Source of the DNA: Chionoecetes opilio
Lineage: Eukaryota; Arthropoda; Malacostraca; Decapoda; Majidae
Assembly (NCBI GenBank): GCA_016584305.1
Contig: JACEEZ010016468.1
Coordinates: 27,501-91,500 of the forward strand
Direction: 5' to 3'
DNA length: 64,000 nt
Below are positions 48,738 through 60,239 of the stretch, piece after piece. Both the position numbers and the translations under genes were made by a program. Position 1 is the stretch's first letter; every line of letters starts with the position of its first letter. Under the pieces are notes generated by a model that saw nothing but the letters and a program-made list of their open reading frames with translations, was not told the DNA's origin and searched no databases.

Positions 48738-49615
48738 CCATCACCACCCCCAAAAACACCCCCCAACCAAAACACACCCCAACCACCCAACCCCCAAACC
48801 CACCACCCCCCCCCCCCCCCCCCCCCCCCACACCAATCCCCCACACACCAACCACCAAAAACCACATACCACTACCACCACCACACCACCCCCACCACAC
48901 CCCACCAACCCCCACTACACCACCACACCACATCACCACCACCACAACCCCCCCACCACCACCACCCCCCCAAAATATCACCACCCCAAACACCCCCAAA
49001 ACCCCCACCACCACCACCAATCACCCCCCACACCCCCACACCACCCAAACCCCCCCTACCCCCACCACCACCCTATCACCCCCCCACCCCTACCACCACC
49101 CACCACCACCACCACCACCACCACCCCCACCACACCACCACCACCCCACCCCCACACCCAAACCACCAACCCCCACCACCACCACCCCACCACCCCACAT
49201 ACCACCCCCACCACAAACCCCCCACCACCACCCCACCACCCCACACCCCCCACCACCCCCCACCACCACCACCACCACCACCACCACCATCACCACCCCC
49301 ACCCCCCACCACCACCACCCCAACACCACCACCACCCCACCAACCCCCAACCCCCAAACCCCCAACCCCCCACCACCACCACCCCACCACCCCAAACCCC
49401 CACCACCAACCACCAAATATAACCAACCCCCCCACCACCCTATCAAACCACCCCCCAAATTTAAAAAAAAAAACAACAACAATTATTAAACACAAACACA
49501 TAATGCACTTTACCCAAACGGGGAGGAAAAAAAAAATTTTTTAAAAAAACATAAAAAAAAAATTTTGGCTTTTTTTAACAACCCCTTTTTTTTTTGGGTT
49601 TTTGGGAGGATTTAT
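48738..49615. repeat. Degenerate (CCA)n array with homopolymer distortion
   Basis: CCA/CAC array of about 720 bases containing long C-runs (for example 48807-48828) followed by A- and T-runs (49460-49610). The irregular C-run lengths suggest poor base calling of a trinucleotide array like the cleaner ones at 9402 and 34785. Confidence 0.75.
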
Positions 49616-50320
49616 TTAAATAAAATGCCACGAATGAAATGCAAACCCTTTCAAGTTCTCATTCACTTACTCCTGCTCCCACCTGCTCCACCTTTTCTCT
49701 GCCATGCCACGATTTCACTGCATCGTAACGGAGACCTCGACCGGCCTCCACGCTTTGACATTTAATGACGTGAAAGAACTTGAAAAAGCCCACCAGATAG
49801 CCTGATGTTCGATGTTGTAACTCGGGAAAGAAAAAAGAAATGAATGCATTATTTGGCACTCATTACACCCCGAAAAAATAGTGATCGGATAATGTCAACC
49901 GTTAATTAAGAGAGCGAGAGCAAACTGTGGTACATGCATGCAATTATGCAGATTTTGCTTCAAACATACGGACATGAAATTAACGAGGCAGGATTACACG
50001 AGGCGCATCAGATGCACGCAAGCACGCGTACTCGCAAGCATCCACGCACCCATACACACACACACACACACCAAAAAGAAAGAGAAAGAAAAACATCAAG
50101 CTATCTTCACACATTCTGCCGTCATGTTTGTCGCTCAATAAATGGTAATGTAACTTGCTTATTAACCAAAATCCCGCAAATGATGTTCCTAATGACTACA
50201 AACCACAGAATAATCATCATCATCAAAACATGCATAAAAACACACATAAGAACAAATAATAAAAACACATATTATAACACTATGTTGTGTTGTTATGTGT
50301 ATTGTATGTGTACTCTTGCT
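49616..50320. other. Unassigned sequence
   Basis: No gene; a short ACAC run at 50053-50072. Confidence 0.4.
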
Positions 50321-50322
50321 CA

Positions 50323-50323
<1 letters not shown>

Positions 50324-50364
<41 letters not shown>

Positions 50365-50391
50365 GTGTGTGTGTGTGTGTGTGTGTGTGTC
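50324..50391. repeat. (GT)n microsatellite against RTE-like 3' end
   Basis: GT repeats of about 65 bases run up to the reversed RTE-like 3' tail at 50392-50400. Confidence 0.96.
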
Positions 50392-50394
50392 CAT

Positions 50395-51150
50395 CAATCA
50401 TTGGGGGCATACACCGGGGGGCGCTCGCCCACCCTACGACGCCACTCCCGGGGGTCACCACGCGCGAGTCCCCATGCAGGCTCCCTTCCCATACCAAGCA
50501 ACACTCGACAGGAAACATCAACTTGCCCCAGCCACGAGCCTTGCGGGGCCATGCGGGCGCCCCCTTGGCCTCCTCTACGCCGGATTGTCTCTTACAGATA
50601 CAACCCGATGGGAAGGAACGGTTTGAGGATAGCGTGCCACATGCCCATATAGCCAAAATTAACGCTGACGGACTATGACGGTCTCGATTCAGTCTCACGG
50701 TGCAATCGCTGCTTTGATACGTAATCATCCCAGCAATACCTCATATTCTGCGAAGACGCACGTTACACCCAAGGCATCGATTCGCCTCTTCAAGTTGTTA
50801 TTTAGTGTCCATGTCGCACATCCATAGAGTAAGACTGGGATCACAAGCGACTTGAAGATCCGGATCTTTGTCCTTCTGCACATGTATCGACAAGCCAAAT
50901 ACTCGTGCTGAGCGAGTCCATAACACCGTGGGCTATGCCAATCCACCGTAAGACTTTTTGATGTGACCCGATGTCATCCTGTACTGCGCTACCAAGGTAT
51001 GTAAAACATGCCGCACGCATGAACAGACTGTAGTGTTTCATCAGTAAGCCTCCAAACACCTGGACCTTGGTCTTGAGCCAGGAGACCTCAAGTCCCAAAG
51101 GCTTTGCCTCCTCGTACAGCGCCTCAAGAGCCATCACCAGGACCTCCAGT
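50395..51150 (-). pseudogene. RTE-like element, 5' truncated fragment
   Basis: Minus strand: starts within the RT after the catalytic box (EVLVMALEALYEEAKPLGLE, about 51147 downward), with a ~30-base loss near 51009 relative to other copies, several frameshifts, and the C-terminal GRPQGS and RRVGEA-type end at about 50405-50560. The 3' tail CAATGATTGATGG joins the microsatellite directly. Not functional. Confidence 0.82.
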
Positions 51151-52125
51151 TGGTTCATGATAATTTCATGTTTTTTGTGTGCGTGTGTGCATTTTGGAAA
51201 ATACTTTTAACTCAACCTTTCATCCCCTAAGAAGTCTCTCTCTCAGTTATCCTATTCGTCAAGCTTTGGTAATAAATATATTTTAGATCAAAACCCTCCC
51301 TTTGTCTCCTGTTGTAGCTGTGATTGGCTAGATTTATGACGTCACGCGTTGGGGGAGAAGCCTCTGGCGATGGGGATTTTTGTGTAGGCAAAAGAAAAAT
51401 ATGCGCCCCGGCGTTGTCCCCGTGAATCCGTAAATCTCTTACTCCTGACTTATGACGGCAAAAACCCAGCAGGAAGAGAAAGTTAGACAAGAATCTTCAG
51501 GTTAACTAAGGACATAACAACTCAGTCTCGTCTTTCAATTCGTTCAATAATTTATTGTAAACGAAAGTCGTGCACCAAGAAGCACCGGCGATCTTCTGAC
51601 CACATATAGTATGTTATAAAAAAAAGATTTAATACCTCAACTTGCTTCAATTAATCGTTAATCTTAAATTAATTCATCATAACTGATTTTATGCTGTTTA
51701 AATATAGCCATTATCGAGTATACCAACAAAATGTTGTCACTTTTTGCATCCAATCAGCCGTTTTTAAATAATCCGCCTTCAAAATCTGTAAATTTCCCGA
51801 GCTTCCAAAACGCTTCTGGTAACTAGCAGACGACGCACCACGGCTCGGTGACGTCACCCTCGGCGACTCCTCCCTCCCGTGCCAAGCCAAAAGCACGTAA
51901 ACACAGGCAATAAACATATTACTGAATTTTGGGTGTTTCTAATAGATTTTTTTTTGCTGATATGGTATATACACTATACAGGCATCCTTTATGGGTGCAG
52001 TAAGAAAGCTGTGCCTTTCCAGAGAAGTTTGCATACGTATACGACCAATATGACCACGAGAAATGTGTAGAAAAGGTTGGTGCTGGCGAGGCAAATTGGA
52101 ATGGAGCTCGCAATGAGAGGTGGGA
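51151..52125. other. Unassigned sequence
   Basis: No gene recognised. TGACGTCA octamers occur near 51338 and within GGTGACGTCACC near 51849; single octamers are weak evidence for regulation. Confidence 0.4.
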
Positions 52126-52129
52126 AAGG

Positions 52130-52414
52130 GTGGGTGTTGGTGGTGGGAAAGGGGATGGGTGTTGGTGGTGGGGAAGGGGATGGGTGTTGGTGGGGAAAGG
52201 GGTGGGTGTTGGTGTGGAGAAACGGGGATGGGTGTTGGTGGTGGGGAAGGGGATGGGTGTTGGTGGTGGGGAAGGTGGATGGGTGTTGGTGGTGGGGAAG
52301 GGGATGGGTGTTGGTGGTGGGGAAGGGGATGCGTGTTGGTAGTGGGGAAACGGGGATGGGTGTTGGTGGTGGGGGAAGGGGTGGGTGTTGGTAGTGGGGA
52401 AACAGGGATGGGTG
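52130..52414. repeat. 25-bp minisatellite, left part
   Basis: Units of about 25 bases built on GATGGGTGTTGGTGGTGGGG and AAGG, with some units shortened. It continues at 53308-53876; the hAT element splits it. Confidence 0.95.
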
Positions 52415-53307
52415 CAGGGTTTCCAGGTGGCCGATTTTTCGGCCAAATTCATCAAATTTGGCCGTGAACAGTTTTGTTTGGCCGTATACAAAGGGAACTT
52501 TACGGTCAAACTATTTGGCCGAATTCTGGTCGAAATTTGGCAGAGACACAATAGCATGTACAATTTGCAAATATACCTCTACCTCACTTGCGCAGCTGCA
52601 ATGAAAATATTATTGAACAGCAATATATAAAAGTATTGCACATGACATGGGCTAAAGAGTCTGTTTTTAATGGTCAAATTCCTTCAAATTATGTTTCTTG
52701 TTGGTCTATAGTGGTTGCAGTACACGACATCATCGGGAAAATGTATCTTCAAAGAATTAGCTGATTATGCCCTGGCTTGTCTAACAACCCCAATCAGCAA
52801 CGCGATGGTTGAAAGAACATTCTCCACGGTAACTAACGTAAAAGTGAAGTCAAGAAATTGCCTTCATATTGACATGTTGGATGCAATTATCCGAATTCGA
52901 TCGCACCTTCAGTTCCAAGCCAAGTAGGCCTACTGTAGGACTTCAAGGTAACAACTCGCATGGTTGTAGCTGACCAACGCTGCGAACATGTATGACATTA
53001 CAGACCAGAATGATGAAGCAATTTTCTCGCATACCTCAACTAACATCTACAATGGCTTACTAAAGGTAAATCATAATATTTATTTGCTTGATTAGCTGTA
53101 GCTATTTTGTGTTGTGGTGTATAGCTCCTCTGTACCATTATTTTAATCATATTTTGCGATGTAGTGTTTTACTGCCTATAACATTAATTTTTCGCATTTG
53201 GCCGAATTTTTCTAAAATTTGGCCGGAACACGAAAAAGTTTGGCCGATTTGGCCGTGAGTTTGGAGGAAACTGGCCGTCAACTCTTGTCGAGCACCTGGC
53301 AACCCTG
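52415..53307. mobile_element. hAT element, 893 bp, with exact 8-bp target duplication
   Basis: The termini are CAGGGTTTCCAGGTGGCCGA and, on the other strand, CAGGGTTGCCAGGTGCTCGA (17 of 20 identical). Both flanks carry GATGGGTG (52407-52414 and 53308-53315). Subterminal regions repeat the motif TTTGGCCG several times in both orientations (52430-52520, 53195-53275), as hAT transposase-binding sites do. It keeps only the last part of a transposase gene, so it is an internally deleted, non-autonomous copy. Confidence 0.9.
52715..52927 (+). pseudogene. hAT transposase C-terminal fragment (hATC)
   Basis: The 70-codon frame contains FKELADYALACLTTPISNAM, then VERTFSTVTNVKVKSRNCL and IIRIRSHL. This is the hATC dimerisation region (the P-x-S-N-A-x-V-E-R-x-F-S core is clear), which holds transposase subunits together. 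The domain is complete enough to recognise, but the catalytic core and zinc finger are absent and the first residues are arbitrary. Stop at TAG 52925-52927. It differs from the hAT fragment at 41072-41822 and so belongs to a separate hAT lineage. Confidence 0.85.
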
Positions 53308-53876
53308 GATGGGTGTTGTTGGAGGGAAGGGCGGTGTTGTGGATGGTGTTGTTATGGAAATGTTGTATGTGGTGGGAAGTGTGTGTTGGTGTGGGGAATG
53401 GGCAGGTGTTGGTGGTGGGGGAAAGGTTGGGTGTTGGTGGTTTGGGGAAGGTGGCGGGTTGTTGTGGGAAGGACTGGTGTTGGTGGTTGGGGGAAGGGGT
53501 GGGTGTTGGTGGTGGGGAAGGGGATGGGTGTTGGTGTGTGGGGAAGGGGGCGGGTGTTGGTGGTGGGGGAAGGGGGGGTGTTGTGGTTGGGGGAAGGGGG
53601 TGGGTGTTGGTGGTGGGGAAGGGGGTGGGTGTTGGTGGTTGGGGAAGGGGTGGGTGTTGGTGGTTGGGGAAGGGGATGGGTGTTGGTGGTTGGGGAAGGG
53701 GATGGGAGTTAGTAGTGGGGGAAGGGGGTGGGTGTTGGTGGTGGGGGAAGGGGGCGGGTGTTGGTGGTGGGGGAAGGGGATGGGTGTTGGTGGTGAGGGA
53801 AGGGGATGTGTGTTGGTGGTGGGAAACGGGGATGGGTGTTGGTGGTGGGGAAAGGGGATGGGTGTTGGTCACATAA
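53308..53876. repeat. 25-bp minisatellite, right part
   Basis: Continuation of the array at 52130, about 570 bases, with more variation (GGTTGGGG, GGGGGCGGG forms) at 53320-53700. Gly/Val/Trp- and Pro/His/Thr-rich frames are artefacts. Confidence 0.95.
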
Positions 53877-55705
53877 CGGTAGATGGATGTTGGTTGGATG
53901 GACAGCTGTCACAAGTGCAGACGTTTGTTGTTTACATGGTGTCGTCTCCCGTGATGTCATCAGCAATATTCGCGCGGCGGCGGGAATGATGCAAGTTTTT
54001 TTCCCGTGTTTTACACAACAATCTTGTTTTTACGGAAATAAGGTGTGTAAATTAATTATTTTTTGGTTGATTAGGTTTTTGAATGAACATTCAACATATC
54101 GCTGCAAAGAAAAATGGGTCTGGACGATTACTTTAAGGCTAATGAGACAGAGTGCATTCGACCGTAAAGATTAAAGTATAAATTACTAATTTATTTTACG
54201 AAAATAAACCGGTCTGCTGTGGTATACAGGGGTTCCCTGCTGCTGGAGAGTCGAACGGAAGCTAAATGAATATTCTATGGGGCAATTATGAGCTCTTGGG
54301 AAGGATAAGATACACCGGCGGTACATTACTTAGCAGACTCCCTATGGTAGTTAATGGAATGCGGACGCAATTCCCGGAACAACTAAGGAAATTGCCCGAC
54401 ATCTCCCTGAGCTCCTACTATGTTATCAGTCATTCAGCAGCAGGTGCACGAAATTGTGTGGTTAGTGTTTGGGGGTAAGTACTGCATGTAGGCCCTTAAC
54501 ACATGTATACCTCAGGCACCAGGCACCTGTATACTGTGTGATGCACACTCCACCGTGCATACACACCCTTTCCCCCATTCCTTAAGAAAGATGTGCTGGT
54601 GCTTCCCTAACAAAGGAGTCCAACAGGGCAGTGAAAAAAAAACCTGTCGCCTATTTTTCCACTTCTTCCTGGCAGGTAAGGATGAAAGGTCAGACGGAAA
54701 GAACAAGAATGAAAAGCTGGAAAGAAATACTAAACGACAAAGAAACCTGAGCTATGCAACGCAGATTGAGCAGCTGACAAAGAAAACACTTTAAAAAGGA
54801 AACATCAGAGGACATGCTGCAATGATGCAGTGGAACAATGAATCCTTAGTTCCAACGAACCAAAAATAACAACATAAGGGGAAGAAATACTTTGTTGACC
54901 TTACAGCCACGAAAATGAAATATGGAAATTAGTGTGGATGAATCTCCCCGACAGGCGGCATGATGCGTGGCAGGCTAATATGTGCATAGTGTGCTTACTT
55001 TATATTTTGCTTCACCCCGCGCAGACCTCCAACCGCCACCATCTGACGCATTAGAGGCGTTTCATTATGCTGAATAATCACTTGCGATGAAAAATGAACG
55101 TCTGTGACATTGGAAAAATGTCACAAGGAAAATGTATTGCAGTATCATTTTTCCTTACAAAAAGAGCCAAATTTGCTTATAATCAGGAAACTGCAAGACG
55201 GTTAGGGAAGTCTCATTTCCCGTGCGGGGGCTCGCTGGGTGCAGGAACCACATGCGTGGATTTCACATTGAACTGAAAGTGGCTAATCCCCGAGTAAAGA
55301 GAAGCAAACAATTTACTCCCATATGAGATTTATTGGAGCCGGAGCGTCCTCTGTAACCCGTGCATTAGGGATGACTCCCTCACACGTCACTATCATGCGT
55401 GCTATCCTTCTTCCTCGTGGGTGTTGACGCCTCTCCGTTCATCCCGGCTGTCGTGATACAAGACTATACACAGACTCTCTATACTGCCACGGGTTGTTGT
55501 GATAAGTAGCCTGACAAAGATTACGAGCGTTGAAAGTATATAGTATTTGGTCATTTTGTTACGGCAAATTTGAGAATTGCACTCTTTTCGTGCCATTTTT
55601 GTTCCCAGCATCAACTGAGCCTTGTTAATTGCATACATTTTTACCATGGTCATTATTTTCATTGCCTGGCTATCCTCTTCCCCATCTGGTTGACCACTCC
55701 TAACG
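53877..55705. other. Unassigned sequence
   Basis: About 1.8 kb without a recognised gene or repeat. Short open frames near 54266-54478 and 54555-54794 lack family similarity. Confidence 0.4.
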
Positions 55706-55708
55706 TAA

Positions 55709-55715
55709 ATGTGTG

Positions 55716-55756
<41 letters not shown>
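55709..55756. repeat. (GTGC)n tetranucleotide array
   Basis: About 11 GTGC units. The reversed Jockey-like element's coding similarity stops at this array. Confidence 0.95.
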
Positions 55757-57436
55757 ACGTGCAAGTCAAGAAGGTGTGAGACACACCGGACACAGCTAAA
55801 TTTCCAGGCGGCTTTCGTAGCAATGGTTCGGATGTGGTCGGTGAAGGTCAGGGCGCTGTTCACTCCCACCCCAAGTATGGAGAGGGATTTCTGGAGGGGC
55901 ACCGGCCTCCCACCCAGTAAAATTAAAAGGATGGGAGTATCAGGAGGGCGCTATGGTCGGGAGACGAACATCGCCTGGGTTTACTCTGGAGCGAGATCTA
56001 CTTGCCATTGAAGACCCCATGAGATGACGGTTTGGAGAACCTAGTTGATTTGAGCGACAGTCGTGCGGTGATCACTATGTATCCCAGGGTGCAGTCGTCG
56101 GCATATGCACGCGGTTCTGGGATGAGCTGGAGCAAGTCATTAGAGTATACATTCTAGAGGAGAGGGCTGAGCACTCTGTCCTGTGGGACGCCGGCGAAGA
56201 TCGAGTGCTTCTCTGAGGTTTGACCGTCCACCACTACTCTGAGAAATCTGTCCCGCAGGTAGTCATGCAGTAGGAGCAGCAGATGACCGCTGCGGACACC
56301 CAAACTGTTCAGTTTGGTGATGAGGCCGTGATGCCACACCCTGTCAAATGCTCCCGCAATGTCAAGGCCAATGACGTATGTGTCCTTTTCTTGGTCAAGA
56401 CGCTTATGCCAAGTGGTGGAGAGATGGAGCAATAGGTCTGCCGCTGACCTGTTTACTCGGAAGCCAACTTGCTTGATGTTAAGAAGGTGGTGTGATGTAA
56501 AGTAAGACGATATGTTGTCGGCTTTTATAGCTTCCAGCGTCTTGCCAAGAATTAATAGAAGGGTGGTGGGTCTATACTTCATGGGGTCAGTTATTTTGCC
56601 TTTCTTGTGTATTGCTACCACTCTGGCACCCTTCCATAAGGTGGGCCACCTTCCAGTAGTGAGGCAGTGCTGAAAGATTGTGGAAAGAGGCGTTGCTAGC
56701 TGAGAGGCGCAGCGCTTTACGATATGAAGGCTCATGTTGTCTGGTCCCAAGGCCCTCTTTTTGTCGACCTGAATTAAATGTCGGCGAACTTCCTCACTAG
56801 TTAAAGTGAGGTTAGAAAGGCTGGTATTGGTGAGAATGGGCACAGCCGAAATGGATCGCTCAGGATCAGGTACTGTCATTTTGTAGGAAAAGAATGTCGC
56901 AATTACCTCGGCCTTGTCCTTGTTATTGGTGGCCACTGTGCCGTCAGATTTGTATAGTGTAGGTATGTCGTCGTATGGTGTCAGACCTTGTTGCTGCTTA
57001 AGTGTGGTCCACCAGGACTTGCTGAACACTGAGCTTGGTTTTGAAGTCGTCTTGCCAGCGTCGTTGAGCCCATTGCTGGACTTGTTTCATGGCTGCGTGC
57101 ACAAGCGTGTCTGTAGCGCTCCTTGTTAGGGTGGGTTGGATGACGTGAGTAGAGCCGCCAGGCACTACTTTTTTTAACAGCCATCCTACATTGATAACCA
57201 AACCAGGGCTTATCAAGGGGTTTGGCAGTGTAAGTCTGGCTTGGCACATATATCTCCTGGAGTTCAAGCAGGGTACGTGTGCATGTATGTACCTGTGTAT
57301 CCACATCATCGACGAGTATGGTACTCCAGGGGGTTTGTTGCAGCGCATCACATAGATGCGTAGTTAGTTCTCCATAGGGATGGAGAACGTCCGGCCTGCG
57401 GGCCGTATAAGGCCCGCAAAACCATTTGGTTTCCAC
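55757..57436 (-). mobile_element. Jockey-like non-LTR retrotransposon, broken
   Basis: Read on the minus strand: the end of an upstream coding part (57350-57000; PSQTYTAKPLDKPWFGYQCR then a basic region), the reverse transcriptase (57029-56094) and a C-terminal stretch (LGVGVNSALTFTDHIRTIAT then HLLDL, 55870-55760) that stops at the GTGC array. Both ends are missing. The clade is inferred from the RT motifs; it is distinct from the CR1-like and RTE-like families here. Confidence 0.8.
56094..57029 (-). pseudogene. Jockey-like reverse transcriptase pseudogene
   Basis: The 291-codon stretch ending at 56157 reads ALGPDNMSLHIVK (residues 93-105), motif A GLDIAGAFDRVWHHGL (221-236, catalytic Asp 223) and motif B AGVPQDRVLSPLL (279-291), where the usual QG is QD. 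A TAG at 56154-56156 interrupts the frame; past it the same frame gives AYADDC with the catalytic YADD at 56094-56105. The enzyme would perform target-primed reverse transcription. The stop, the QD change and the frame loss beyond the catalytic box indicate a dead copy. Confidence 0.82.
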
Positions 57437-57748
57437 CCTGACAAGGCAACTACAGACGAGACTCGAAATCCAATAAATCTAGGAGCTTTTTTTTCATACC
57501 AACATAAATTGTTATTAAGTGCATGCATACTACTTATAACGTAAATTTTAAGGGACAAGCATGTCCATTACATAATTACGGGACGGATAGGACACATAGA
57601 TGACGGTACAGACACGTATAATTGACGTATGGTTCTCGTCGGCCAAAAAAAAGCAGGCTGATTTTTTAGTTGATAATTTTGTATGGCCCGCGAATGATGT
57701 CATGAATATCTAAATGGCCCTTGGTAGTAAAATGGTTCCCCACCCCTG
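57372..57748. mobile_element. hAT-type MITE candidate
   Basis: The left end reads AGGGATGGAGAACGTCCGGC and the right end, on the other strand, CAGGGGTGGGGAACCATTTT. GGCCCGC-rich subterminal sequence is present near both ends (57390-57412; 57680-57725). Such CAGGGGTGGG termini are common in hAT MITEs. No clean 8-bp duplication is seen, so the borders are provisional. It lies next to the upstream end of the Jockey-like copy. Confidence 0.55.
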
Positions 57749-57849
57749 ACATAGACCTTCCCTGTCTGCTCTGCCCCATAGCCAGGTGGTGCGTGTGACG
57801 GGGGCATCCCTCTGAGCTGCAACTTATATCACACTTAAGATTGCCATGT

Positions 57850-58040
<191 letters not shown>

Positions 58041-58745
58041 TTCATCCAATAGAAGGGCTGAGTCACAAAGTCCTTGCCGGTATATGTTCTTCTTCCTTAA
58101 TGGTCTCCTTACTCCTCGCCCACTCTAAGATGGTATTTCAAGTGGAAGCGACCATCACACAGGCAAGATTTCCAACCTTCCCTGCCCCCTTAACCTTACC
58201 CCATCACCTCCACAACCTCCCCTACGACCCTAGTCACATCCTCTCACCATACCTACTCCCCTGCCATCCCAGCCACACTACCTCTCGCAACTTTCAGTCC
58301 TTTCGTACCACAGTATTTCTTTCTTCGCCACCACCTTCACTATCTCGAGTCTACTTCCGTTCCCCCGGCGTTATTGTTCCCGTGTCAGCCATCTGTCCTC
58401 CCAGACCGCCCCTGTCACCGCCTTCTAACCACTTCGTCACAGCGCCAAAAGACCAATAAAACACCAAACCGCTGATCTGTTTCTACTTTGGGGTTACTTT
58501 TCCTTCTTCCTGTTTGCTTACGATAAAGTTACTTGATTTGTTTTTATTATTTCTTATTATCATTTAAGATGTTTCGTTATTAAATCTTACTATTCTGAAA
58601 TTAATTATAGATGAGCTTTTCAGCAGTCATTATTGTTTATTTGGATTATTTTGCTTATGTTTTAAAATGATTCTTAGGTCACTTGAGCGTATATGACCAT
58701 GAATAGTACTTCTCCCTCTCTCTTTTATCCTCTCTCCCTTTCCTT
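58041..58745. other. Unassigned sequence
   Basis: Pyrimidine-rich to 58450, AT-rich afterwards. The open plus-strand frame to 58459 has no known domain. Confidence 0.4.
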
Positions 58746-58747
58746 CT

Positions 58748-58862
58748 GCCCGTCAGGGTGGCATGGTTGGTAGAGCTGCGGGCTCCCGTGTGCAGCGTCC
58801 CTGCGCATTCGGTCAGCGGTTCGAACCCACCAGGTTCGTCCTGACGTGGTGGCGCTTTGTAT
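58748..58862 (+). mobile_element. tRNA-derived SINE, family B, copy 2 (head only)
   Basis: GCCCGTCAGGGTGGCATGGT, A-box TGGTTGGTAGAGCTGCG and exact B-box GGTTCGAACCC (58818-58828). It ends at GTGGCGCTTTGTATA, where copy 1 continues into its 3' part, so the 3' part is missing. Confidence 0.72.
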
Positions 58863-58864
58863 AA

Positions 58865-59520
58865 GAGGGCTACACACGAGATATTTGAATCACGAATCTT
58901 GAATATTCATGGTCCATCTTGATTTGATTCTGTCCTCGCGCGCGCTTTGGAGCATGTTTTCGGTGTTGATATGGTCCACATTCAAAGTTGTTCCAGAGGT
59001 GTTTCAGATAATTCAAGTGCCTCTTGAATACAAAATGGCGTCCTCCGCATCTTTACAACTCTCCCACTACGGACATTATCTCCCTCGAAATGCAAGTACC
59101 GTTTACGATTAGGACATGAAACACATAGAAGGAAGTGTGTTAGGTGTGGCAGGAGAAGCACATATGTATATAGATACCCGGGTGAACATTAGTGAAACAT
59201 GAAATATCGGTACGCTATTAATCTGTGGCTTGGAGGTCCTCTTCGATATTTTAATTGTTCCATATGTGACGTGTTATGGAAAATGAGATGCTTAAATAAG
59301 TTGAATGAAATGAGTTAGGTGTCATAGATGAAGCACACTTAGGAAATACTGGCGTGAACATCACAAAGACACGAAATTAGAGCTCCATGTTATTGTGTGT
59401 TTTGGGAGGCTCTCAGGCGACAATGAAATTGTATAAAAGTGACTTTTTATGGGTGATGACGGCTTTAAATAAGGTGAATGAAGTGAGTTAGGATCGTAAG
59501 GAGGAACAAACATTGTGAAC
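58865..59520. other. Unassigned sequence
   Basis: Nothing recognised. Confidence 0.4.
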
Positions 59521-59522
59521 AC

Positions 59523-60238
59523 GATAACTGGAACTGTCCCCGCCGTAGGCGAGTGTTCCAATTTTTGGTAACTTGGTAGTTTCAACCAGTAATTTGAGTA
59601 AGAGGTTAAAAGTACTCTTTTCCTATGTATTTTGATGCGTTAAGAATGATGTCGACTCAAAGTCGTTGGAAATGCATCATATTACAGTTATCCCGCCTTT
59701 ATCCCTGCTTTAGGTTAGGCTTCTCAACCAACGCCCAGGTTAGGTTAGTGAACTAGTGGGGGGTTCCGGGCGCCCGCCCCCCCCCCCCCAGTTATGTCAG
59801 GTTAAATAACCAATGTCCATGTATTGTATCAAACTGCAGTTTTACCGTTGAGATTTTTCGAGGAATAGGTAAGTAGTTCCCGTAAACTTTAGCGGTTATA
59901 TATTTTTCTGTATTTCCGGGCTTATCGTTATTCCGTAGAGTGTTTACCGAATACATCTTACGTTATCCACATAATATACTATCAGTACAAAACTAGTTGC
60001 CATTTTCCCCGCCCAAAACCTGCGTTCCCGACGGGTCCCCAGGTTTGTTATGAAGGGGGGGATAGCTGCAAAATAAGGCATTTCTGACGTGTTTAATGTG
60101 ACCATCAGTCTTAACACATCATAATACATGGGAAAAGAGTAATTTTGACCTCATACTCAATTACTGGTTGAAAGTACAAATTTACCCTATTTTTCACGTC
60201 CGCGAATGTTCCTATTTTCGGCGACAGTTCCAATTATT
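59523..60238. mobile_element. Foldback MITE, ~716 bp
   Basis: Imperfect inverted repeats of about 130 bases: left ATAACTGGAACTGTCCCCG... and, on the opposite strand at the right end, ATAATTGGAACTGTCGCCG.... Both arms then contain TTTCAACCAGTAATT and ACTCTTTTCC(T/C)ATGTAT. The middle contains TTAGGTTAGG-like runs and a C-run (59779-59789). No coding frame. Superfamily unknown. Confidence 0.72.
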
Positions 60239-60239
60239 G

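Noticed and set aside
58748..58835. Functional tRNA gene from a perfect B-box
   Set aside because: Same head and body as the SINE at 21545; the cloverleaf is not complete.
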